Assembly: GCA_017538635.1 (NCBI GenBank) | Contig: JAFYIM010000207.1 | Location: 1-5,301 of the forward strand | Reading direction: 5' to 3' | Source: a bacterium | GTDB lineage: Bacteria > UBA3054 | DNA length: 5,301 nucleotides | Part shown: piece after piece, positions 1 through 5,301 of the stretch | Position numbering within the stretch: the first letter of the stretch is position 1 | How the letters are laid out: every line of letters begins with the position of its first letter | Program-made: the position numbers and the translations under genes | The notes under the pieces: model-generated | Told to the model about the DNA's origin: nothing | The model's database searches: none | The model's input: only the letters and a program-made list of their open reading frames with translations

Positions 1-147
1 AATAATCAATTAATAAATTTATAAGTGATTTTTAATAGTTCTTTGTGTAGTGACTGGTAGGAAAAAAATTACGCACAGGAAAAAGAAAGGTGAAATATGG
101 TAAAATACATTACCTAAAAAATTAACCTCTATACCAAATTCATAATT
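1..147. other. AT-rich non-coding leader upstream of dnaN
   Basis: No convincing gene is present in this stretch. It is strongly A/T-rich, especially positions 1-40, in contrast to the moderate-GC genes that follow. TTACGCACA at 69-77 differs from the DnaA-box consensus TTATnCACA at one position. The dnaN 5' region is a common place for a replication origin or for DnaA autoregulation (established knowledge), but one imperfect box and an AT-rich patch do not make an origin. The gene upstream lies outside the window. A six-codon ATG-to-TAA frame at 97-117 follows a weak AAGGTG, but it overlaps the likely -10 element and is not called. Confidence 0.4.
98..106 (+). promoter_or_regulatory. Candidate extended -10 promoter for dnaN
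   Basis: TGGTAAAAT matches the extended -10 pattern TGnTAtAAT with one mismatch in the hexamer. No good -35 (TTGACA-like) lies 16-18 bp upstream, where the sequence is GGAAAA-like, but an extended -10 can compensate. Transcription would start near 113 and give a leader of about 35 nt before the dnaN ATG. TATACC at 130-135 is a weaker alternative that would give an almost leaderless dnaN message. This is inferred from motif matching only. Confidence 0.4.
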
Positions 148-1242
148 ATGAAATTCACTTGCGCCATTTCTGATCTGCGCGACGCCGTGCAGCTTCTGCA
201 GCCAGTCTGTTCAAACAAACCGGCTTTCCCAATAGTAGCCAATATTCTGATCCGCACGAAAGAAAATTCCGTTGAGCTTACCGGAACGGATCTTGATATA
301 ACCATAAAAACTTCCATTGAAGCTTCCGTGGAAAGCGAAGGCGAGACCACTGTTCCCGTCCGCTATATGAGAGACACTTTGATGAAGATCAAAAGCGTCG
401 CCCAGATCAGCGTGGAAGTTGACGACAACAACGTTATCAAGATCACGGCCGGCGAAAGGATCAAATGTAACTTGAGAGGCGTGGCCGCTGCTGATTTTCC
501 CTCCTTCCCCGTTCTTAGTGAATGCGAATCCGTTTCCATTCCCGCCAAAGAATTCTCGAAGATGCTGCGCTACACCGGCTACGCTATGAGCCATGATGAA
601 CAGCGCTACATATTGAACGGCATCTGCTTCTCTTTTGGAGAACAGCTTGACGTTGTGGCCACCGACGGCAGAAGACTTGCGAAATACACCGTTCCCGAGA
701 TCAGAACTGAAAAGGTCAGCCAGATCATCATTCCCATCAAAGCCATCAGCATGATGCAGCAACTCTTGGTCGGCGACGACCCCGTCTCTATGCGTTTCTC
801 TTCTTCTCAGGTTGAGATAATAGTCGGCCGCAATACTCTTGTCGCGCGTCTGATGGACGGCCATTATCCCGACTACAAACAGGTCCTGCCGAAAAACAAG
901 ACTTTCTCCCTGACTTTGAACGCCGGCGATTTCTCCAACGCGGTCGAACTCGCTTCCGTCGTGACTGACAAGAACAAACAGGGTGTGGTCAAACTGAGCC
1001 TGGCCTCCGGAAAAATGAAAGTCTCCGCCCAGACTGCGGACATCGGCGAAAACAGTTCCGAACTTGAGACCGAATACGCCGGCGAACCGATGGACATCTC
1101 CTTCAATCCGACTTTCCTCCTCGACGTTTTCAGGAACATCGACGAGACGGAAGTTACGATGGACGTCATCAATCCCATAAGCCCGACTGTCATCAGGACG
1201 ACGGACAACTTCATCAGCATTATCATGCCGATGCGCTTCTAA
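148..1242 (+). CDS. dnaN: DNA polymerase III beta subunit (sliding clamp)
   Basis: The 364-residue product matches the usual clamp length (E. coli 366). As a homodimeric ring it encircles DNA in the cytoplasm, tethers DNA polymerase III, and binds many partners through the cleft between its second and third domains. Three clamp domains of about 120 residues are expected. Recognisable signatures are DFPSFP near 116-121, ATDGRRLA at 171-178 in domain 2, the GHYPDYKQVLP stretch at 238-248, and the C-terminal IMPMRF, where most clamps end in MPMRL or similar. The start is chosen because MKFTCAI matches the typical clamp N-terminus. No Shine-Dalgarno precedes it; the upstream bases are CATAATT. 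A hairpin follows the stop, before dciA. Nothing suggests loss of function. The identification is very secure. Confidence 0.97.
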   Translation: MKFTCAISDLRDAVQLLQPVCSNKPAFPIVANILIRTKENSVELTGTDLDITIKTSIEASVESEGETTVPVRYMRDTLMKIKSVAQISVEVDDNNVIKITAGERIKCNLRGVAAADFPSFPVLSECESVSIPAKEFSKMLRYTGYAMSHDEQRYILNGICFSFGEQLDVVATDGRRLAKYTVPEIRTEKVSQIIIPIKAISMMQQLLVGDDPVSMRFSSSQVEIIVGRNTLVARLMDGHYPDYKQVLPKNKTFSLTLNAGDFSNAVELASVVTDKNKQGVVKLSLASGKMKVSAQTADIGENSSELETEYAGEPMDISFNPTFLLDVFRNIDETEVTMDVINPISPTVIRTTDNFISIIMPMRF

Positions 1243-1268
1243 GGAAAAACTTTCTAATCAAAGCGAAT

Positions 1269-1294
1269 GAGAACCGCCGCAAGGCGGTTTTCTC
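1269..1294 (+). terminator. GNRA-loop hairpin between dnaN and dciA (terminator or translational control element)
   Basis: AACCGCC (1272-1278) pairs perfectly with GGCGGTT (1283-1289) around a GCAA tetraloop closed by a C-G pair. An outer GAG (1269-1271) can pair with CTC (1292-1294) across a two-T bulge. The T-run after the stem is short (TTTT then CTC), so as an intrinsic terminator it would be weak or partial. The 3' arm contains AAGGCGG (1281-1287), one mismatch from AAGGAGG, 11 nt before the dciA ATG. The hairpin could therefore also mask a ribosome-binding site. Sequence alone cannot separate these roles. Confidence 0.6.
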
Positions 1295-1298
1295 ATCT

Positions 1299-1595
1299 AT
1301 GAGCGAAATGAAAAAACTGCCCTTCCAAAAAAGCGACGAACTGATAGACGTTTTCCTTGACAAGATCCTGGATTCTAAAAAGGGATCGCTTCTGAAAGTA
1401 AAGAACGCCTGGCCTGATTGCGTAGGAATTGACCTCGCCTGCCACACCGAGCCGGAGGAAGTCAACGGCGGGATACTCTACGTCAAGGTCAAAAGTTCGC
1501 TTTGGCGCAAGGAGCTCAAAATGACCATGGGAAAGATGGTGGAAGAAAAGGTGAAGAATATTTTCCCGGAAATAAAAAAGATCGTCTGGCGGTGA
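1299..1595 (+). CDS. dciA: DciA-like (DUF721) protein, predicted DnaB helicase partner
   Basis: This is a 98-residue protein. The DUF721 core is visible: an N-terminal helical stretch (about 10-30), the W-x-x-x-V-G segment around W38-G43, the strand-rich GGILYVKVKSSLW segment (57-69) followed by KEL, and a C-terminal helix ending in IKKIVW, where the family usually has an I-x-x-I-x-F/W strand. DciA is the widespread bacterial partner that helps load or operate the replicative helicase DnaB where DnaC/DnaI are absent (established knowledge). Its place after dnaN fits, since DUF721 genes often lie in dnaA-dnaN-recF-gyrB clusters; recF is missing between them here. An in-frame ATG at 1308 is an alternative start. 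Neither start has a free Shine-Dalgarno, as the only candidate lies in the hairpin stem. The next gene follows after 3 nt. Confidence 0.82.
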   Translation: MSEMKKLPFQKSDELIDVFLDKILDSKKGSLLKVKNAWPDCVGIDLACHTEPEEVNGGILYVKVKSSLWRKELKMTMGKMVEEKVKNIFPEIKKIVWR

Positions 1596-1598
1596 AAA

Positions 1599-2159
1599 AT
1601 GCTTTTTGCCTGCTTTGATTTCTTCAGGGACGAGGAGAAGTGTCTTTCGAAAGAGGCGTACGAACTTCTGTCCAAAAACGGAAAATATCCCGCGCGCCTG
1701 CTTCCGGTCTCCTGGGAAAAAATAGACGACGCTGTCGCGAATCTGACAAAAGAGGATTTTGACGCCCTCGTTATTCTTGGAAACGGCCGCGGCGAGACGC
1801 ACAAAATAGAAAAGCTCGCCGTGAACGCCCAGGGGACCAATATCCTTGACAACAGCGACGTGCGCTGCCAGGGGGATCTGATATCCCATGATGGCAAGGC
1901 GGCCTACTTTTCGACCTGGGACGTGGAGAAGCTCAGTGACGCTATGGCTAAAGAGGGCCTTCCAACCCAGATCTCCTATTTTTCCGGCCTCTTCCTTTGC
2001 AACGGCGCCTATTACCGCGCGCTGAGGAATGAAAGTCAAAAATTGGAAAGAAGGCCCATAGTTCTTCTGCACCTCAGTCCGGAGCGGAACATAAGCTCCG
2101 ATCTTCCCAAAATTCTCCAGGCCTTGGAAATTTCCCTAAACAGGACAATCTTGCTATAA
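1599..2159 (+). CDS. Compact pyroglutamyl-peptidase I-like protein (peptidase C15 family)
   Basis: The 186-residue product is shorter than typical pyroglutamyl-peptidase I (about 200-220). Family members are cytoplasmic cysteine peptidases that remove N-terminal pyroglutamate. The proposed catalytic residues are all present: E71 in the IEKLAVN segment (usual form ITxERVAIN), C134 in SGLFLCN (usual form AGTFVCN), and H158 in IVLLHLSPE (usual form GFIHVPYLPE). DGKAAYFSTW at 98-107 matches the family's D-GPAAYFST segment. F6 and F9 correspond to the two pyroglutamate-contacting phenylalanines of the GFxPFGG loop, but the GG is RD here, the NPSWE stretch reads CLSKE, and the glutamine of GQAGG is N62. 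Most of the shortening is before residue 40. Specificity may therefore have shifted. It starts 3 nt after dciA without a clear Shine-Dalgarno. Its stop overlaps the nadB -10 element. Family membership is likely; the exact substrate is uncertain. Confidence 0.75.
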   Translation: MLFACFDFFRDEEKCLSKEAYELLSKNGKYPARLLPVSWEKIDDAVANLTKEDFDALVILGNGRGETHKIEKLAVNAQGTNILDNSDVRCQGDLISHDGKAAYFSTWDVEKLSDAMAKEGLPTQISYFSGLFLCNGAYYRALRNESQKLERRPIVLLHLSPERNISSDLPKILQALEISLNRTILL

Positions 2160-2160
2160 T
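2152..2160 (+). promoter_or_regulatory. Extended -10 promoter for nadB, predicted leaderless start
   Basis: TGCTATAAT is a perfect match to the extended -10 consensus TGnTATAAT. The hexamer ends at 2160 and the nadB ATG begins at 2167, a 6-nt gap, so RNA polymerase would start at or within a base or two of the A of ATG. No good -35 is visible: TTTCCC at 2131-2136 is the best-placed hexamer and is poor. The element overlaps the TAA stop (2157-2159) of the preceding gene. The motif is directly visible; promoter activity is inferred. Confidence 0.6.
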
Positions 2161-2166
2161 TAAGAT

Positions 2167-3729
2167 ATGTTGGATAAAAATTACGAAACGGATGTTCTCA
2201 TCATCGGCTGCGGCGTTGGCGGCGCGGTGACGGCGTTGGCGGCGGCCGACAACGGCTGCAAAGTCGTGATACTTTCCAGGAAGGAAGGCGTTGAGGACAC
2301 ATCAACAGTCAGGGCTCAGGGCGGCATCATCTACAAAGGGAAATTGCCGCCTGAGGAACTGGCCAAAGACATCCAGACCGCCGGCTGCGGCCGCTGCTGG
2401 CAGGAAGCGGTCGACCATCTCACCAAAGTCGGCCCCGGTTTGGTCGACAAATGGCTGGTCCAGCGTTCGGGCGTCAAGTTCGACGAAGGGAAAGAGGGCT
2501 ACGATTTGACGAGGGAAGGCGGCCACGGCGAGCCGAGGATCGCGCACTGCCGCGACAAAACGGGCTACGACATCGCGCACTGCCTTTTCGACACGATCAA
2601 AAAGCACCCCAACATTACGATCCTGGAGAACGCGACCGCCATCGAACTTCTGACGAATACGCACCATTCCAGGAATCCCCAGGACCTTTACAAGCCGACG
2701 GAGTGCTTCGGCGCCTATGTGCTTTTAAATAAGCCGCACGAGATCATCGAGATCTACGCCAAGGAGACCGTCCTGGCGACGGGCGGCATCGGCAGGATCT
2801 ATCTGCACACGACGAACAACGAGAGCGCCCGCGGCGACGGCTACGCCATGGCTTACAGAGCCGGCGCCAGGCTCCTCAACATGGAGTTCGTGCAGTTCCA
2901 TCCGACGACGCTGTACTTGGAAGGCGCGAAAAATTTCCTCATAACGGAATCCTTAAGGGGCGAAGGCGCGATCCTGAAAGACCGCCACGGCAGAACCTTC
3001 ATGGAGCACTACCATGAAATGGCTTCCCTGGCGCCCAGGGACATCGTCGCCCGCGCCATCCACCACGAGATGCTCAAAGAGCAGCAGAACTGCATGTACT
3101 TAGACATCTCCTTCAAGGATCCCGAATGGCTGAAAGAACGCTTCCCCACCATCTACCAGAACTGCCTGCAGTTCGGCATAGACATCACCAAGGAGCCGAT
3201 CCCGATCGTCCCGGCCGCCCACTATTCCTGCGGCGGCGTGCTGGTCGATCTTAAGGCCAGGTCAAGTATCGACCGTCTCAGGGCGGTGGGCGAAGTCAGC
3301 TGCACCGGCATCCACGGCGCCAACAGGCTTGCCTCCACCAGTCTTCTCGAAGCGGTCATCTGGGGCGCCTGCGCCGGCGAGGACATTGCGAAAAGAGTCG
3401 CGGAAAAGAAGGACTGGGCCTTCCCTGTCATCGACAGCTGGAAAGAGGAGAACGAGCCGGTGGAGACCGCCATGATAAAGCAGGACTGGATGACCATCCG
3501 GCAGACCATGTGGAACTACGTAGGCTTGGTCAGGAGCCCCAAAAGGCTGCACCGCGCCAAGCTGATATTAAGGGAACTGCAGAACGAAACGGAAACGTTC
3601 TACAGAAGAGCAGCCCTGACGGACACGGTCATAGGTTTGCGCAACGGCCTTCAGGCCGCCATGATCGTACTATACTCGGCCATCTTAAACCACAAGAGCA
3701 GCGGCTGCCACTACATCGAAAACGATTAA
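2167..3729 (+). CDS. nadB: L-aspartate oxidase
   Basis: The 520-residue FAD enzyme oxidises L-aspartate to iminoaspartate, the first step of de novo NAD synthesis. NadA then condenses iminoaspartate with dihydroxyacetone phosphate to quinolinate. Related enzymes can pass electrons to O2 or fumarate. The N-terminal Rossmann motif GCGVGG is at 14-19. STVRAQGG (46-53), LTREGGH (114-120, with E117 equivalent to E. coli E121), ATGGIGRIY (204-212), FHPTTLY with H245, ESLRGEGA (261-268), LAPRD with R291, PAAHYSCGG with H352, and GEVSCTGIHGANRLAS (375-390) are all in family order. H245, R291 and H352 align with E. coli H244, R290 and H351. GANRLAS and the C-terminal MWNYVGLVRS (448-457) favour NadB over fumarate reductase or AprA. 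The C-terminus stops at SSGCHYIEND, where relatives read SRGxH...DYP and continue about 20 residues. nadA and nadC are not in the window. The sat-like gene starts 24 nt downstream. Confidence 0.93.
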   Translation: MLDKNYETDVLIIGCGVGGAVTALAAADNGCKVVILSRKEGVEDTSTVRAQGGIIYKGKLPPEELAKDIQTAGCGRCWQEAVDHLTKVGPGLVDKWLVQRSGVKFDEGKEGYDLTREGGHGEPRIAHCRDKTGYDIAHCLFDTIKKHPNITILENATAIELLTNTHHSRNPQDLYKPTECFGAYVLLNKPHEIIEIYAKETVLATGGIGRIYLHTTNNESARGDGYAMAYRAGARLLNMEFVQFHPTTLYLEGAKNFLITESLRGEGAILKDRHGRTFMEHYHEMASLAPRDIVARAIHHEMLKEQQNCMYLDISFKDPEWLKERFPTIYQNCLQFGIDITKEPIPIVPAAHYSCGGVLVDLKARSSIDRLRAVGEVSCTGIHGANRLASTSLLEAVIWGACAGEDIAKRVAEKKDWAFPVIDSWKEENEPVETAMIKQDWMTIRQTMWNYVGLVRSPKRLHRAKLILRELQNETETFYRRAALTDTVIGLRNGLQAAMIVLYSAILNHKSSGCHYIEND

Positions 3730-3753
3730 CCAACCAACAATTGGACAGAAATT

Positions 3754-4905
3754 ATGCACTACCAGATCGCGCCTCACGGCAATGAATTAATTAATCGCGT
3801 CCTTACCGGGGCGCGGCGGGATTTTTGGCAGGAAAAAGCGGATTCACTTCCGAGCATAACGCTTGACAAACGCAAAGTCTACGACGTAATGATGATCGCG
3901 GACGGCGCCTACAGCCCGCTTGAGGGCTTCATGGGCTCGGAGGACTACACCAGCGTTCTGAACAAGATGCGCCTGCCCAACGGCCTGCCCTGGCCCATCC
4001 CCATTGTCCTGGGCGTACACCCTGACAGAGCCGACGAGTTCGACGTTTTCGGACACATCGCGCTGAAAGACAAGACCGGCCTGACTTTGGCCATTCTCCA
4101 TCTGACGGAGAAATTCAAAGTCAACAAGGATCTCGAGCTGGCGAAAATTTACCGAACGACCAACCCGGAGCATCCTAGCGTCAAGTATCTTTTGGAAGAG
4201 AGAGGCGACGTGCTTCTGGCCGGGCCTATAGACGTTATCAACCGTCCCGCCGAGGACGTCCTCGACACGCACCTGATGACGCCGGCCCAGACGAGAAGGA
4301 TCTTCAAGGAGCGCGGCTGGAGCCGCATCGTGGGCTTCCAGACGCACAATCCTATTTTGAGAAGCCACGAGTACATGATCAAGACGGCCCTGGAGCTCTG
4401 CGACGGCCTCTTTTTGCATCCCCTTAGAACGACTCCGCACGAGAACGCCGTTCCGGCCGACATCAGGATGAAGTGCTACGAGACCTTCATCGAGAACTAC
4501 CTGCCCGAAGAGAGAGTGCAGCTGGCGGTCTTCCCGACCACCCAGCGCTTCGCGGGCCCGAGGGAGACGGTTCTGCACGCCATCGTGCACAAGAACTACG
4601 GCTGTTCGCATTTCATTGTCGGCTACGACCACGCCGGCTGGAAAGATTATTACAACGACATTGACACGACCAGGATCTTCAGATTCTTCGGCCCGATGGA
4701 GCTCGGCATCCAGCCGATGTTCTTCGACAAGGTCGTTTACTGCAAAAAGTGCCGCGCGATGGTCACGGCCAAGACCTGCCCGCATTCCAGCGGAGACTAC
4801 GTCAGCCTGACCTGCACGGAAGTGAGGGAAATGCGGCAGAAAGGCATGCCGGTCCCCGAGGAATTCATTCGTCCCGAGATCGCGGAACTGTTGCAGATAA
4901 AATAA
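3754..4905 (+). CDS. ATP-sulfurylase-family protein with altered active site
   Basis: The 383-residue protein has the length and layout of a bacterial sulfate adenylyltransferase: an N-terminal PUA-like domain (about 1-165, with IADGAYSPLEGFM at 48-60), a catalytic domain (about 170-325), and a C-terminal segment with CKKC (330-333), C342 and H344 resembling the bacterial Sat zinc site. Canonical Sat makes adenosine phosphosulfate from ATP and sulfate. Here the signature sites differ. QTRNPxHRxH reads QTHNPILRSH (196-205), so the catalytic Arg is H198 and the first His of HxxH is L202. GRDHAG reads GYDHAG (290-295), with Y291 replacing the second catalytic Arg. HPLVGxTKxxD reads HPLRTTPHENA (222-232). 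AMRYAGP reads TQRFAGP (263-269). SGTxVRE reads TCTEVRE. The surrounding residues (NYGCSHFIVG, AGPRE, IRMKCYE) are well conserved and the frame is open. Ordinary sulfurylase activity is doubtful; the real reaction is unknown. No APS kinase domain or other sulfate-assimilation gene is seen. The start has only a distant GGACAG, and its stop abuts the next ATG. Confidence 0.85.
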   Translation: MHYQIAPHGNELINRVLTGARRDFWQEKADSLPSITLDKRKVYDVMMIADGAYSPLEGFMGSEDYTSVLNKMRLPNGLPWPIPIVLGVHPDRADEFDVFGHIALKDKTGLTLAILHLTEKFKVNKDLELAKIYRTTNPEHPSVKYLLEERGDVLLAGPIDVINRPAEDVLDTHLMTPAQTRRIFKERGWSRIVGFQTHNPILRSHEYMIKTALELCDGLFLHPLRTTPHENAVPADIRMKCYETFIENYLPEERVQLAVFPTTQRFAGPRETVLHAIVHKNYGCSHFIVGYDHAGWKDYYNDIDTTRIFRFFGPMELGIQPMFFDKVVYCKKCRAMVTAKTCPHSSGDYVSLTCTEVREMRQKGMPVPEEFIRPEIAELLQIK

Positions 4906-5301
4906 ATGCCAAAAGTCTACACTCATGCGCTGGGTTGCAAAATAAGTTATTGCGACAACTTGGAGGCGGAAACACTTCTTTGCGCCAGAGGGTGGACTTT
5001 GACGAAAAACGCGAAGGAAGCTGACCTTTTTCTTCTGACGGCCTGTACGGTGACAAGTAAGGCGGACGCCGACCTTAGGAAACTGGCGAGGCAGCTGAAA
5101 AAGCAGAATCCGAGCGCTGATCTTTGGATCTACGGCTGCTGGGCCAACGTGGCGGAAAAGCACGAGCCCTTCCCCGAACCGAGCAGGATCATAAAGGGCA
5201 AAAGCGAGCTAGTGGAAGCGATAGAAGCTCTGCCAAAAGATCTTCCCACGGAAGTCCGCCTGGAAAGGAACAGGCTTTTCATCAAAGCCCAGGACGGCTG
5301 C
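4906..5301 (+). CDS. mtaB: MtaB-like tRNA methylthiotransferase (5' part, cut by window end)
   Basis: Only the first 132 residues are in the window. The visible part is the N-terminal UPF0004/MTTase domain, which binds the auxiliary [4Fe-4S] cluster. Its three cysteines are C11 in LGCK, C47 in ACTVTSKADAD and C78 in YGCW. The window ends at QDGC, whose Cys132 should be the first Cys of the radical-SAM CxxxCxxC motif. GCK and CTVT-KADAD resemble MtaB (2-methylthiolation of t6A37 in tRNA) more than MiaB or RimO. Oddities: GCKIS replaces the usual GCKVN, LTACTVT replaces VNTCTVT, and about 53 residues separate C78 from C132, shorter than the roughly 75 in E. coli MiaB. The ATG directly follows the TAA of the sat-like gene, indicating translational coupling. 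There is no Shine-Dalgarno. The subfamily call is tentative because the radical-SAM and TRAM domains are off the end. Confidence 0.85.
   Translation, partial: MPKVYTHALGCKISYCDNLEAETLLCARGWTLTKNAKEADLFLLTACTVTSKADADLRKLARQLKKQNPSADLWIYGCWANVAEKHEPFPEPSRIIKGKSELVEAIEALPKDLPTEVRLERNRLFIKAQDGC

Noticed and set aside
97..117. Six-codon ATG-to-TAA frame before dnaN preceded by AAGGTG
   Set aside because: It overlaps the likely extended -10 of dnaN, so it would lie before the transcript start; no attenuator structure follows it.
211..864. A 217-codon minus-strand frame inside dnaN
   Set aside because: It lies wholly within a full-length clamp gene and the translation is not recognisable.
1293..2072. 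A 259-codon minus-strand frame over dciA and the peptidase gene
   Set aside because: Both plus-strand genes show family motifs with matching lengths; the minus frame shows none.
2167..3729. Possible adenylylsulfate reductase alpha subunit (AprA), suggested by the sat-like neighbour
   Set aside because: The TREGGH, HPTTLY, LAPRD, AAHYSCGG and GANRLAS motifs and the 520-residue length are those of NadB, and no aprB follows.
3730..3753. Short CCAA/TTGG inverted repeat between nadB and the sat-like gene
   Set aside because: Only a 4-bp stem with no T-run; too weak for a terminator, and the genes appear co-transcribed.
3754..4905. Plain annotation as functional sulfate adenylyltransferase (sat)
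   Set aside because: Both catalytic arginines and the first His of HxxH are replaced, so the functional name is not justified although the family is clear.
3844..5163. A 439-codon open frame on the minus strand across the sat-like gene and mtaB start
   Set aside because: It is antisense to two well-recognised genes, crosses their junction, and its translation shows no family motif. Codon bias in the true genes explains the open frame.

Overview
The window carries six co-oriented genes on the + strand: dnaN, a dciA-like gene, a small pyroglutamyl-peptidase-like gene, nadB, a divergent ATP-sulfurylase-like gene, and the 5' end of an mtaB-like tRNA methylthiotransferase gene cut by the window edge. 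Protein families and gene order indicate a bacterium. The lineage cannot be fixed from this alone. None of the six starts has a good Shine-Dalgarno sequence, and the genes are of moderate GC while the 147 bp before dnaN are very AT-rich. This suggests a lineage that often initiates translation without Shine-Dalgarno pairing. No mobile element, CRISPR array, tRNA or rRNA was seen.

Layout. Bases 1-147 are an AT-rich leader with a likely extended -10 promoter for dnaN and one imperfect DnaA-box-like site. dnaN (148-1242) is a full-length sliding clamp. A GNRA-loop hairpin (1269-1294) separates it from a dciA/DUF721 gene (1299-1595). recF, often found between these two genes, is absent here. Three bases later comes a compact peptidase C15 homologue (1599-2159) with its catalytic Glu/Cys/His retained. 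A perfect extended -10 motif (TGnTATAAT, 2152-2160) overlaps its stop codon and lies exactly 6 nt before the nadB ATG, which predicts a leaderless or nearly leaderless transcript. nadB (2167-3729), the sat-like gene (3754-4905) and the mtaB-like gene (4906-off the end) are tightly packed and look like one operon.

How the genes work together. dnaN and dciA belong to replication: the clamp, and a DnaB-helicase partner. nadB starts de novo NAD synthesis by oxidising L-aspartate. The next gene is the main point of interest. It has the full ATP-sulfurylase fold signature and Zn-ribbon cysteines, but most nucleotide/sulfate-site motifs are changed (QTRN to QTHN, HxxH to LxxH, GRDHAG to GYDHAG, the HPxxGxTKxxD loop, and the SGT motif). 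Its frame is intact and the rest of the protein is well conserved. It is therefore more likely a repurposed paralogue than an ordinary sulfate adenylyltransferase, and its pairing with nadB is the best candidate here for undescribed biology.
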